DNA from: Isoetes taiwanensis
Lineage: Eukaryota; Streptophyta; Lycopodiopsida; Isoetales; Isoetaceae
Assembly: GCA_021234155.1 (NCBI GenBank)
Contig: JAJEKV010000239.1
Coordinates: forward strand, 1 to 64,000
DNA length: 64,000 nucleotides
Direction: 5' to 3'
A program made the translations under genes and the position numbers. The notes under the pieces were generated by a model, which was not told the DNA's origin, did no database searches, and saw only the letters and a list, made by a program, of their open reading frames with translations. This document shows, piece by piece, positions 33,809 to 45,947 of this stretch (position 1 is its first letter; each line of letters starts with the position of its first letter).

Positions 33809-36712
33809 ATGGAGCCAAGGAAGTCCAGCAGAGAGCATTGCCCTAGGCTCCAATGGAGGAAGATGGGTTGCCTTTTGTTGCACCCTTGCAACCAGACGGT
33901 ATTTGGAGAGGGGATAATAACTGCAGTTGATCCATTTGATAGTGTGAATGATGAAAGGCTGGGAGATGATCATCTTGGAGTTGGCATTGTGAAGCTTCTT
34001 ATCCAAGTTGATACAATCATGTCCCAGGGAAGCTCTAGTGATTGCATTGTCTGCTCTGGGTTGTTGGAGTCCCAAACTCAGTTGAGATGGCCAATCAGAT
34101 ATATTACACACAAGAATGGTGATAGTCTGGAATGCCCTATTGAACTACATACCCCAAGGCCCACCCAAGGCCATGTGGAAGATTTGGTGGTCGATGAGCA
34201 TCCTTTGATCACAAGGAAGAGGCGCTATGTTTTTTCATAAGAGGCAGCAAAAGGGTGCCCAAGAGGCCTAGAAGTGACAAATATTTAGAGAGGATGGAAA
34301 GTATGGCCCCAACCAAAGAAAACCTAGAGGCAATTAGGGGACAAGAGTGTTGCAACCTAGATTGCCACAGTCTTGATACAATGTGGATGACCTCGATGCA
34401 GGATAAAGGTCCCAATACATTGGACAGACTTCAAAAAGATAGGATTAATTTCATTTACTCCTTGTGTAGGAATTCCAGCTATGATGAAAACACGGGGAAG
34501 GCTACTATATCAATTGAGGGGCATGAAGGTATGTATGAGAGCATTGAGATGGATTCTTGGGGTGAGCAAGTCTTCATTTACGAGATCTTTGGGAGCAGGT
34601 TAGAAAAGGGCACAGTTTGTTCCAACATGGTAATGCACTCACTTTGAAACCTAGAGCAAATACTCTCAAGGCCATTTGCGGTCTTGAGAGCTTTGTGAGA
34701 TACATGTCTCAATCTATGCCCCACAAAGTCGAGAAGGTGAGCGAGCACGGTGTGCGAGTGGTCCAAAGGGTATTGCCACAACATTACATCCAGAAAAGAG
34801 TGCCTTAAAGAGGTCAACTCCATCCTAGAAAAACTTCTTGGAGGTAGGCCTCTTTCTCAATCACATTTCAGCAAGTTATGGAGCACTCACTTCTCGGGCG
34901 TGAGTGTCCTGCAACACATGCCATTTTCAAAGTGCAACACTTGCATTCAACTCAAGGATACACTTGCATCAACTGCAATAGAGAAAGAAAGAATGGCAAT
35001 TAGGGAGCAATTTGCAGATCACCAAAGGGACCAAATATCATGTAGGCGGTTGTATTGGCGGTGGAGAACATTTTACGAGATCGGTGGGACAAATTTTTGT
35101 GTATAATTCATGATAAGATGGACCAACACAAGACTTTCTTGCCAAAGCTAGATCCTTTACCCAAAGCGTTGTCAAAAGCGCTTTTTCGGATGAAAGTAAG
35201 TCCTGGGTGTCTTAACACATGGTCATGGAACTGGAACATATGGTCATTTTGTGCTTGATCTATGGAGGGATGATCCAAACTTCCATGTGAGCTCTATTTT
35301 CAAGTGTTTGAGAACACTAGAGAAAGGATCAATAGAAGGGAGGAGGTATTCCCCTTCAGCACCCATTTTTGAGGCTTTGATGGATGATCAACCGCTTTGT
35401 TACCAAAGGCAGATAAAAAGGCTCACATCCAAGGTGTCTAGTGAATCAAGGAGGACTTGGGATGATTTCCCCTTACTTGAGAAACCCACCGAGGAGCTAT
35501 GTGTTCAATTGGACAACTGTTGGAAAGAAAACAAGAATAGATGGATGTTTGGGGCAATGTCATACTTGACAGCAGTGGGAGTATTCAAAGTTGTGAAAGT
35601 GGGATTCATGATGGTTGGGCATACGCATGATGATATAGATGGGTTCTTTGGAACCTTCTCCACCAAGCTCAAGAGAGAAAACGTGACTAGTCTACCTGAA
35701 CTAATGGATGTGTTTGAGAGCTGCATTGACCCCAACCCAATGGCATTCTTGATGGATGAGGTTGCAGATTGGAAATCATTTGTAGAGGGATACTTGCTAG
35801 ATGGTAAGGACCGGTTGATGGGACACACAAAGCCACTTGAGTTCAAGTTTTGGGTTAGGGATGGAATACCAATCATGCAATATAAGTGGAGACCAGGTGA
35901 CAAGTTGTGGATGCCCTGTACAAGGAATCGAGTTGTGGCAGAGGGGTCTTCTTTGGTGAAGTTCTCATCCCTAAAGGACAGCCAAAACCACTACCTCCCT
36001 TCAAGGCATCAAAGACTCTAGCCAACTAGTGAAGGGCATCAAGGATTACATAACGACCTTTGGGATGATGTTGAAATGGAAAGCACACCTCCATTCTTAA
36101 GAAAAATCAAATGGACTCCCTAATCAAGCACTTGGGAGAAAGTTGTGACATGCTTAGAAACCGAACAACCATGTGGGAGGAAGGTAAGAGACGGGTTCTT
36201 GAGTCAAGATGGGAGGGTTCTCAAGGAGCAAGCACATCTAAGAATGTTCACTTGGGTCCTAACAAGGGTTCCAAGTGGTTTGTGGGAAGTAAGGCCTCAA
36301 AGCCAAAGTGGTTTGATCTTCCCGAGTGGGATCCCTTTGAGGACATCAAGGAAGGATACTTTGTGCTAGTAAGGCGATGATGAGGACCTGTCCAATATGG
36401 TTAGGGGTGGCACTCTCCGATGTAACCACCACTATGCCCGATGGAGAGGAGTTACGCCTGGATTCCAAATTCAATATTGGGAGCCCATTGGGAGACACAA
36501 GAAAGGCAACTTGAAGGAGCAATACAGAATTGGCCGGGAGAAGAAGTGGAGGGCAAATTATGCTGATCCTCAAAGGGGGAATTGGTGGAGTGTGTGGTAT
36601 GGTCATATCCAAGTTCTCACACCGCAAAGGAGAACACACACAAGATCCCAAAAGGGAGATGGACAAAGCCATGAGCAACCTCCATGCTATATCATTGTAT
36701 GAGGGTAGATAA
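33809..36712 (+). pseudogene. E2 DUF7869-type gene, frameshifted
   Basis: From ATG 33809 (MEPRKSSREHCPRLQWRKMG) the blocks run in family order: a VDPFDSVNDERLGDDHLGVG segment; FFIRGSKRVPKRPRSDK; a cysteine motif at about 34340 (QECCNLDC); KCNTCIQLKDTL at about 34940; DKMDQHKTFLPKLDPLPK at about 35115; VQLDNCWKENKNRW at about 35500; VGFMMVGHTHDDIDGFFGTF at about 35605; WRPGDKLWMP; and a C-terminal part to about 36712. The conserved Asp/Asn and His/Asp residues (MDQ, LDN, GHTHxDID) are all present and could form a metal site, but that is inference. At least four frameshifts (near 34240, 34645, 35050, 35250) break it. Family recognition is from memory. Confidence 0.7.
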
Positions 36713-36871
36713 TATTGAGAAGCCTGAGAACTTTCTCAACTAGTGGTTTGTAAAATTTATGAGGAAAACAAGTAACCCAATTCTTTGTGTGTGATGTGTA
36801 ATTCTATTCAAGCAATGAATTCAGAAATTTTTTTGTCCCATTTTCAGTCCGAGTCCCAAAATTCAAGATTT

Positions 36872-36896
36872 GTCCCACTTTAATTAAATACGACTT
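36872..36896 (-). repeat. E2 right terminal inverted repeat
   Basis: Begins GTCCCACTTTAATTAAATAC and ends GACTT; exact reverse complement of 24695-24719. Confidence 0.85.
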
Positions 36897-36900
36897 TTCA
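36897..36900. repeat. Target-site duplication of E2, right
   Basis: TTCA, identical to 24691-24694. Confidence 0.65.
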
Positions 36901-37305
36901 GTTAAAAATACCCTATCAAATGCGGACGACAGATACTCCAATTTCTAAATAATGTAGGTGCATAAAGGGGCAAATCTTGCCCTATCGCAGTGATTAAAAT
37001 TCTGCATGTTGATACTAATTCTATTGCCAGGCAGATCAGCCACAATACAGCTTCACTGTATAGGATAGAAATCTGCACTAATAGGATAGAAATCTGGACC
37101 ACAATTCCATCCAGGAATATCACCTGCAGCAAGATAGTCTGCAAACAAACTTGAGAGGAATGCAGCATTTACAGTGTATTGCAAAGGCGAAAGACAAAGA
37201 CCATAAGATCCACAAATATTAGGAAGCTGACAGGTTTATAAGGTACTTATCAGGTTTATAAGGTACTTTCCAGGTTCATATCTGCGTTTATAAGGTACTA
37301 TGTCA

Positions 37306-37431
<126 letters not shown>

Positions 37432-37480
37432 TCATCTCATGTAGTTCCGGGATTGGGGTGCTTACCCTTCTGCATCAACT

Positions 37481-38313
37481 ATGGCAGAGATAAAGAAAAA
37501 AAGGCCATACAAGGTATATCGAGAGTCTTTAATTGCCGAAGGGCGAATTCCTGGAAATGTAAGTCCCCTATCTATTCATTTTGTTATTTTTGTGTACTTG
37601 GCATATTTTAGACTGTTTTTTTTTTTGCATTTTTGCTTTCATTTGTCAATTCAAAATTTCTGATTTTTTTGTTCTTTTGTAGTTTGAGGCATTACAATTC
37701 TTAGGGAAGAAGGGCGAGAGGAAAAATAAACAGCGAAGAAAACAATTGAAGGTACTTATTACTCTAATTTTTTGTAGCATTATACTATAATCTCGTCACA
37801 CCTTATTTTTATTTTTTCTTGTTTTAGGAGGCAAAGACCAAGATGCACGAAGATCAAAGGGAAGAAGGAAGGCTACTTGATATGGATCTTGAAGGCGAAA
37901 ATTCCCATGATGTTGAGGAAGACGGCTTAGTTGATGGAGGTGAGCAACAAGTGGATGAAATAGAGGAGACTAGAGCGGAAGATGTGCAAGATGGTGTGGG
38001 GGTAACTATAGAGTTAAATTGTGGCGTAGAAAATGTTGATCAGCCACAACAAGCTGCTGAAATTGACGCTTTTTATGATGCTTTAATGGAGAAGGGAATG
38101 GAGAGTGCGAGGAATGTGGAAGAGATGCTTATTAAGAAGAGAAATGATGTGGAAGAGGTTAATCGGAGTGATAATGCATCTACATCGAGAAAGAAGGGGA
38201 AGAAGAGCAAGAACAAAAACATTAACAGAAATTTGGGTTCTGATTTTGTGGATGGTACAATTGCGCGAAACATTGCACAATACAGATCGCTTCAAAAAGA
38301 CAAGCGGGTATAG
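37481..38313 (+). CDS. Three-exon gene for a 210-residue charged protein, CACTA-internal
   Basis: Exons 37481-37558, 37683-37751 and 37828-38313 join in phase through consensus GT-AG borders and give 210 residues. The start MAEIKKKRPYKVYRESLIAE and exon 2 (LGKKGERKNKQRRKQLK) are strongly basic. The middle is acidic (about residues 60-100), followed by a helical part and a second basic stretch (SRKKGKKSKNKNINRN) before RSLQKDKRV and the stop. An upstream in-frame extension from a possible acceptor at 37444 (FRDWGAYPSAST) may mean another exon precedes it. Intact reading and lysine-rich ends suggest a nuclear DNA-binding protein. Its position before the subterminal array makes a TnpA-like accessory role plausible, but I recognise no domain. 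Confidence 0.65.
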
Positions 38314-38639
38314 CTGCTGATATGAAAACTCGTACATTTTAATGTAGTAAACTCTTTTAAGTTTTGATGTATTTTGACACCTTCTCTTTTTATCTGTGAT
38401 GACTACTTATGTTGTAACAAACTATTTAAGTTTTGAGTACAATCTTCTTCATCTTTAAATTGCATTTTATTTTATTATTCCTGTTGTAACAAATGTTAAT
38501 TGTTTTTTGTTCCATTATATCTATAGTAGAAAATGTTAATTGCATTTTATTCTGTTATGTCTATTGTAACAAATGTTAATGAAGATAGATAGATTATATC
38601 AGGACTGCTCTACTAAACTGCTCTGCTGACTAATAACTA

Positions 38640-39180
38640 ATGCTGTGGTATTGTCTGACTATAATCTGACCAACTATCTGACTAAAATGGTGACCAATAT
38701 CTAACACCAATATCCTAACTATTACTATGACGAAATTCCTAACTAAATATTTAACTATTATCATGACCAAGTTTTTAACTAATAAATTGACTAACTGTGT
38801 ATCTAATAAGTTGACTAATAATCTACCTAATAAGCTGACTAAGTATCTGACTAATACATTAACTAATATCCTAACTATTATTCTGACTAGTTATTTAACT
38901 AATGTGCTGACTAAAATACAGACTATAAGGCTGACTACTGGCATGACTATTCATTTGACTGTCTTCTGACTAAAAGTCTGACTATTGTTCTGACTCGTTA
39001 TTTGCTGACTAAAAGACTGACTAAAAGTCTGACTAAAGGCATGACTATTCATTTGACTATGTTCTGACTAATGTTCTGACTATTATTCGTCAGATAAAAC
39101 TCGTAAGCACATTCGTCAGCAGCAAAGGCCTGGGCACTTGCCTGTTTTATGAAGGCTCTGACTAATATTCTGACTATTAG
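38640..39180. repeat. Subterminal CTGACTAA array
   Basis: Dozens of degenerate units of about 11-13 bases around (C/T)TGACTAnT (for example tctgactaa, aactaatat, catgactattc), becoming more regular toward 39000-39080. Reversed copies (attcgtcag) appear at 39090-39122. Such arrays near CACTA ends are transposase-binding sites. Confidence 0.8.
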
Positions 39181-39200
39181 CCATCATTCTCTTGTAGTGT

Positions 39201-39570
39201 ACATCAATAAAAAGAACCTATTTGCATACCATGCCCCCTTGACAGCGAGTACAAGCTCCATGTCCTATATAAGCTGATGTCGTGTTTCATATGTAAACTT
39301 CCACATTTCCACAACCTAAAACCTCCACAATCCTTCCAATCTCAGAGTTTCTTCCCCATTATCAAACTGAACCACCTTTTAGATATTTGGAACACCTGCC
39401 ATCGTTTGCTCATCACTTTCTTTTCTTATTCAATTCACCAACTATTGGCATGACAAACATCTTTTAACAACAAACAGACCATCTTTTAACGACGACTTTA
39501 AGACCATCTATGGATAGCCAAGGTATACCTTAGGTGTACTACCCAATTAGATGCTCTGTTTAGCAGGAGA
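39201..39570. repeat. Dispersed duplicate, copy 2
   Basis: Matches 22868-23234 almost base for base from acatcaataaaaagaacc to gcaggaga, and then diverges. It starts one base after the CACTA-like end. Confidence 0.85.
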
Positions 39571-39744
39571 GGCATATGTGCGAGGATAAAGCCAAGACTA
39601 AACATCTTTCATTTGCCAACACAAACCTAATAAATGAACAAGTGCAACTAACGATTTTTCGCAAGTAAATTGAAGAAGAACGCACATGTTAGTTGCCATA
39701 GTAATCCATGCAGTGAACATAGAGTATAGTTCAATTCAAACTAC

Positions 39745-39907
39745 CTACTTTGATTTCTTGGGAGCTTTGGCGGACAAAGGGCCTGAGATGCCCTTCTTTG
39801 CAAATCGGATCACATAACCTACGAAATCTTCAAATTTCTCACGAAAGGCGCTTTCTAATTTTGGTTCATTCATTTTGTGGCAATTGAAGCGTTGACTGGA
39901 TAAGCCT
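39745..39907 (-). CDS. Candidate terminal exon, unknown basic C-terminus
   Basis: The minus-strand frame from a possible acceptor (tttgcacag) reads GLSSQRFNCHK, then MNEPKLESAFREKFEDFVGY and VIRFAKKGISGPLSAKAPKK, ending SK and a stop at 39745. The mix of an amphipathic helix and lysine-rich tail looks like a real C-terminus. If the internal methionine is used, it is a 42-residue product. I do not recognise it. Confidence 0.35.
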
Positions 39908-42900
39908 TCTGTGCAAAAATCTCACACGCATCATCTAAACTGAAACCTTAAAACCTATGTCTACGAGATTCAAGCAAGAATAAAAGAATGTGGATTCCAA
40001 GCTCTGCAAGCAGACTTGCAGAGAGGCTGGCGCAACATTTGCAAACAGGCAAGCCCTATATGAAGTTCGAGAAGAAAATACTATCTACATTTGCTCTTAA
40101 GGTTTTAATATGTGTTATGAGTGTTGATATGCCATCTATAAGATGAGCTGATAAGGAAAGGACTGTCCTTTAAAATGTTAGCTGTTTATGAAAGCAAGAC
40201 CCACCTCCTGTATCACACGCATGCAGGGTCTTATTGCAGTTATCGCATTCAGCAATGCATGAAAATATGCTCAACTTCCTCAATACACTAGAGTTGTCCC
40301 TTGATGGACCATAAATGGTTCATTTATACAGTTCACTTTAAAATTCATATAAAATCAATGGTATAAAATTCAGTTAAACCCTTTCTACATGTTAATATAT
40401 GGCAGTCATGTTGCATAGGAAAAATAGTTAAAATTGAATATACCCCTAAAATTGAAAATTATGCTTAGGTGAATCAAGGGGGTCAGGTTCAGTTTGCTTC
40501 ATGTTTACATAATGTAAAACTGTCTCAACAAAAGGATTTTTTGATTTTTTTTTTCATTATAATGATATTTTTCTATACGAGATAAGGATGAATACACAAA
40601 AAACCTTGTTCCATTCTGAAGTCTAGAAAGGAAGATATAGTCAGTCAAACATGAGCCAGGGTCAAAATAGTTTTTAAATCTACGTGGACCAATAATGGTT
40701 CCTGAAAGGCTGTTTCAATAAAATTCTACAACTTTTGCATGAAAGTGATTTTTTACTTCAAATTTGGTATATAAATAGTTGACTAATTGCTTCATTCATA
40801 AAAAATATTTGTTGGCCTATAATTTGAAGGTTCAGCTTTGACATATAGTAACAATTTTAAGTGACTTTTAATTGATGTTTATTTTGTTATATTTGAAGGA
40901 AATTTATTGAAATTGTATGTCATTGAAAAAATCATACATGAATGCTTGTATGGACATGAAACCAATGAAAAAACAAGTAAAGAAAAAGAGCAAAAGGCAC
41001 GATCATGATAAATCAATAAAGGTTTCTGTACCTAAGACCATTACTGGTCCACAGGTTTATTTTAAATCAATAACTTCTTTACCTTAGTCGATCTCAAGCT
41101 GAATTTTAGGATATCAGTATTTCATGAGCTCCTCTATCAATAAAAAATATCTATTGCTAGATTTGGGCTAAAACTTTTAGTATTAGTTTCAAGTTATCAT
41201 CAAATGTTTTCCATGTTTGATCTCTAGATTTATGCCTTGAAAATGAACTTCAAACACCATATTTCAAAGCTTCCCAAAGCTAAGAAAGCAATGCAAGATG
41301 AACCAAGGAAAAAATATGAAAAGATATGACTAAAGAAGATCAAGGTAGATTGTTATGCCGATGCCAATTATTGGTCCACATGACCTCTCATTTAAAAGTC
41401 ATAAACATCATCATCTTAATCAATTCTTTAGAATATAGTTTATACCACATTATATACGACAACATTAGTTCATTAGGAAGGATTGTCTATCTAAAAGTTA
41501 ATATCGAAGCACAAAAATTAAGTAGTTAAGGGCTACTTTGAATGTATGAGAATGTCTACTTACACCTTTCAAAGATTATCTTATAGACGATGAGAAATCA
41601 TAATATCATTGTAGGGGACAAAATGAATAGAAGCGAAAAATAATCGAGAAATTTTCTCAATCCGGTTGGTTTAATTCTGGACTTGTAAATAGTTCATGCT
41701 TATTTATATTCAAATCTTATATATAATATATTATTCTAACATGAAATTTGAGATTTATATTGCCAACAAAGGTTCAAATTTATAAAAGTTATAGCCTATC
41801 ATAAAAGTTGATCTACATGTACTATGGTCCTACTTAGACTACAACACTTTGGGCGACCACACATTGACTAAGCGTATAATAGTAGAAAGTAAGTAGGTTT
41901 CTTCTTTTTTTTTTTCTAATAAGACCATACCAAGGACCTCAATATCCATTTTTATCATATATTGTGTCATTTAAAAGGCTTATGGGAGAAATGTAGTGCA
42001 ATAAGTTAATATTTTAGATAAACTAGAAAAACAGGTACAGAAAGTCTTTTGATCTATTTATTTATAGTCATGGCTAAACATTGTGATATTGTCCTCCATT
42101 CATCAATAACCATCACTACCTACATCATTGTTGAGTTTTAGACCTATAAAGGGTATAATCAACACACTTTGGAACCTTTCTTTGTGTTCATCCCTGTTAT
42201 ATTAGATCTTGTTTAGATCTACATAACGCATCGTTATACCCTAGTTATACTATATTTATGTTGATAAAGTAAATTCCTATATAGAGTTAATTAGAATGCA
42301 TCATTTACTATCCTTATGAGACTTATAGATGGGGTTTATTGGAGCACTTTAACCTATATTTTTATTTTTGAATTGCATACAATAATTTCTTTAGTTAATA
42401 ACGATACTAATATAATATATAAACATCTAAAAATTCCTTGGACTATAGCTTGTCTAGTTAAGGACTCATTGTCACAAAAATTAAGTCAAAACTTGTAATA
42501 ATAAGAGAGAAATAATTCTTGAACCTCATGCAGCATTTTTAAGAAAAATAGGGTTTGGCTGACTTAAATTGATATCAAATGATAGCGGCCAAACATGGAA
42601 ACATGCAAATCGATATGTTTTATCATAATATATCAATTATTTTCATATTTAGCAAGATTTAGACACTTTTATGCTAGAAAATTGAAGAATGCAGTTCTAG
42701 AGTCTTTGTAAAAGCGCCAAATTCTCTAAAGTTTGAACAATCATACCAATATAAAGGTGAATCTAGTGGTCATGAAATTCTCACAGGTCGTTAAGAATCA
42801 AGTGAAGACTCAAATAGTGGTGGTGTAGTTTAAAATTAAAATTTCTCTTGTGAGATATATGGGTTTTAAAGGGGGTATGGTGGACCATTTACGGTCCATG

Positions 42901-43314
42901 GACGAAATGGTCCCGGGACAACTCTAGTGTTAAATAAAAGGATGCAACCTCACTATAATAGAAATAAGGCATACTACATTTTGTCATCACTATAATTTTA
43001 AAGGGTTTGATATAGGTCTTTGAATGAGCACCAAAAATAAAGCTGGCCTTCTCTCTACACCATAAACGTTGATTAAATCGTTGCAAGTCTATCTCCACAA
43101 AAGAAATCTTTATCTTTGGACTTGACAATTTTTCTTTGCGCGGTAATTCGCAGAACAAACCAATTCGATACGTTACCAAGACCATAGATCAAATCCAACG
43201 ACTTTAACGCTCTCCACGCCTCAAATTTGCTTCAAATCTCGTGCACAGAAATTCTAACTGGCTACAACGTGGGTAGGCCAGATTAACGTGCTAAAAATGA
43301 CATATAGCCGGAAG
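39908..43314. other. AT-rich interval without gene
   Basis: Long AT-rich stretch with short open frames only. No transposon ends, protein motif or repeat family that I can name. The last 120 bases before 43315 are GC-richer and presumably hold the promoter and leader of the TMEM97-like gene, though I see no definite TATA box. Confidence 0.5.
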
Positions 43315-44549
43315 ATGGAGGGGATAGATGCACTGCTTGTTGCATTTTTTGTAGTGAACATTCCGGTGGTTTTGTTGATAGATTCCTGTGTCTTGTTGCT
43401 GCTTCGATCTATCCCGCATTTCTTCGCAATCTGGTGGAATGTTATCTTTGTTAGATCCGCGATTTCCTCCCCCTCTTATTTTCGTGGCCTTGTACTAGCT
43501 GAAATATGTTTCCAGTTGCCTCTTTTAATTGCCAACTCCTATGCTTTCTATCATGGTATTCTTCTTCTTCTACTTCTAGGTTTTTAAGTTTGAAGCTCTG
43601 ATTTTCGTCCCTATTTTGATCTGTTAGCATAATTCCAAAAATTCATTATATTTATTTCTTGAGCAGGCAAAAGCTGGGGTCGAACGACTGGAATTATATA
43701 TGGCGTCCATACTGCCACCACAATGGTATGATTTTTCCCTTCATGTTTATCAAAACAGGTTTGCCACTATAGGGAGGTATTTTGGGTGATGGCTGGTTCA
43801 AAATTGATCTCATACGCAGATTTTCTAGGCATTATCCAACTGATCTTACAATATGATCCTACAATACGACACAAGGAACATACAGGGTAATGTGAATAGA
43901 CAATATGTGAAATAATGGAACATGGGGAGGGTGCAAGAGCGCATATTTGCCTTGGCATTCTGTAAAAAAAAGGACATCAATATTTCTCCTATCATAAATA
44001 TTAGGTGCTTCTAGTGGATCCAGGAAAATCTTGCACCCAAGTAGATTCTGACTCCATTAGTATTTCTCCTATCATAAGTATTAGCTACTTCTAGTGGATC
44101 TAGGAAAATCAGTGCACCTAACTAGATTCTGACTCCATATCTGCAAAGCTCAGTATCTGTTTCATATGCTCCTCATTGTGCCTTTCTGAGTAAGGATAAT
44201 TTTAAATAGGAAGCTGCAACTCCAAAGACATTTAGGCCTACACATTCTAGCTTGATATTGACACTCCCCACCAACAAAATGGATTCCACCGCCTTCCAAG
44301 ACTACAAAAATACCGATTAGATGTCTTCATTTATTATTATTATTTACAACCGTGCTCATTGATTCAAGATATCATGGTTATGGTGGTATGCAGGTTCCCA
44401 TTCTTTATGATATTATAGATAGTGTTGTTGCATCAAGATCAATACTGCTAATGACATATCTTTTATATTTGATTTTTCCACTACTTATTATTGCACGGGT
44501 GCTTCCCATAGAGCAACCATTTAAGAAAGAATGCAGTAAAACTGACTGA
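43315..44549 (+). CDS. TMEM97/EXPERA-type membrane protein, three exons
   Basis: Exons 43315-43555, 43667-43725 and 44394-44549 join in phase with GT-AG borders to 151 residues. The start MEGIDALLVAFFVVNIPVVL leads into IDS, helix 1 with its conserved aspartate. YFRGLVLAEICFQLPL carries the family glutamate in helix 2. GKSWGRTTGIIYGVHTATTM spans exons 1-2, and TYLLYLIFPLLIIARVLP is the last helix. This is the DUF2781/EXPERA family (human TMEM97, the sigma-2 receptor, and plant homologues): four-helix endoplasmic-reticulum proteins that bind sterol-like ligands. The C-terminus ends KKECSKTD, a weak retention-like charged tail. Methionines at 43297 and upstream in-frame codons offer alternative starts; 43315 gives a normal family start. 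The gene is complete and may be active. Confidence 0.85.
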
Positions 44550-45947
44550 AGTATGGATACCAAGAACTTCTTGTATGGTCAAGAATGTCAAAGTGAACTT
44601 CATCTTAGAATCCTTGCCGATGTTTTCCACAAATATGTTGCTTTAATGGGCATGCTAAAAAGGACAAAGACAAGCTCCTTTGTGTTGGATGTAGGTATTT
44701 GAGAAGTAATTGTTGTTTCTAATTGCTTGGTGTTGGCCCATACTGTGCTTGAAGATATGTCCATTTTTGTCTATACACATGGATGTTCGGGTATTTGTGT
44801 GTTGGAAAATTAGATGGAATGGGCTTAGAGGGTTTTCTTTTTGTGTTGTCTCTATTAGTTTCTTAAGCTGGATTGGTAGTTAAGGTGGAGATAATGATAA
44901 GCGTTCCTATGGAAAATAGGGTTCCTCCTCAGAAAATCCAATAGCTCTTGGAAAACTCCAGTGACCTTGTTTTTTGAAATGTAGTTCTAGCCAAAAATCA
45001 AAGAGAGGGCAAAATTTCGGTGACCATGTTAGGTTACGAGGAAAATTTTGGTAACTCTGCAAGAAAGTAGAAATTTTTTTATATATAGTGAAATACTAGT
45101 AAAATTTCTATACCTACATACATTATCTTTTCATATACACATTTATTGTAATAGCTTTTTATATAGGGTGACATGAACTATAAAATAAATAAACCAAGCA
45201 AACAACGTTCCAAATCCAGCCTTTTAAGTAGGGCCTTAACATAGAATTGAGTTGAATTGAATTGATAGAGAAGTATCATCATTGTAAGTAGAAATGCATA
45301 TGTTTTAAAGGAAGAGGAAATTCATCTAGGCAATCTCTTGCCCACAGATTGCAATCCTTGAAACGGCACGCTTTCTAGCTCGCATTCAATTTCGCTCAAT
45401 TGGTGGGTCTTGCTTGTAATGTTGTATCCACACTTTGGGCCATCGTTTTCTTCCATTCAATCACTTCCTTGCCAAGAACTTCTAGTTCAAGAAAAATGGC
45501 ATATTGGTTTTCTAGAGCAATCATCTTCAATTTTTGTTGATAGATGCATATGCCTCTATTTTGAGAAAATTGTAGGCTATGAAGGGGGCCCGACTATGTA
45601 GGGGAAAGGCTCAACAATGGCTGATAAATTGAGAGCCTTCAATACAGGTTAATGGCCCTTCAATGGATAGGAATTTTGATTTTACAGGAAGTCTTGATGT
45701 TTGGAAGGGAAAGGCCAAATGCCATGTTTACATTGGTGCTAAGCAAATGTATTTTATCAGTGAGAACTCCAAGCAGTGCGTTATTATTCAAATATGTTAT
45801 TTGAGTAAAGAAATATACTATCAATACAAGTAGATGAACTTTAAATGACAGAAAGTATTATTATATAACATTTTCATCACATGTCCTTTATGAACTGGAA
45901 TTGTGGACACCAATGGAATTGGTAAGCTTTAAGTGTAATTATGCCAA
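43471..45947. repeat. 2.48-kb segmental duplicate, copy A
   Basis: From ccctcttattttcg in exon 1 of the TMEM97-like gene to taagctttaagtgtaattat. Closely similar to 53230-57627 after removal of one insertion (2477 versus 2473 bases). I see no inverted or target repeats at the edges, so the mechanism is unclear. Confidence 0.9.
43978..44137. repeat. 80-bp tandem pair in intron 2
   Basis: Two units of tatttctcctatcataa.tatta..t.cttctagtggat.c, each ending gattctgactcca. Also present in copy B (about 53735-53892). Confidence 0.8.

Larger units (their letters stand above)
24695..36896 (+). mobile_element. E2: 12.2-kb DNA transposon with DUF7869-type gene and hairpin-bearing introns
   Basis: Perfect 25-base inverted repeats close both ends, flanked by TTCA on each side. 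Inside are several minus-strand coding remnants (about 26.1-30.2 kb), a plus-strand exon near 30.7 kb, a tandem-repeat and palindrome field (31.1-32.4 kb), an ATATGGTT-type simple repeat (33.5-33.8 kb) and a DUF7869-type gene ending 160 bases before the right end. Palindromes with TTCTCGACTCG/CGAGTCGAGAA arms occur only within this interval. The perfect ends suggest recent movement, yet the coding parts have frameshifts, so it may have been moved by another copy. A four-base target duplication fits several superfamilies; I do not assign one. Confidence 0.75.

Noticed and set aside
1088-36896. Endogenous giant-virus segment
   Set aside because: No capsid, polymerase, or packaging genes; spliced genes and terminal inverted repeats fit transposons better.
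38727-38969. 80-residue protein rich in LTN/LTK repeats
   Set aside because: It is a translation of the CTGACTAA subterminal array.
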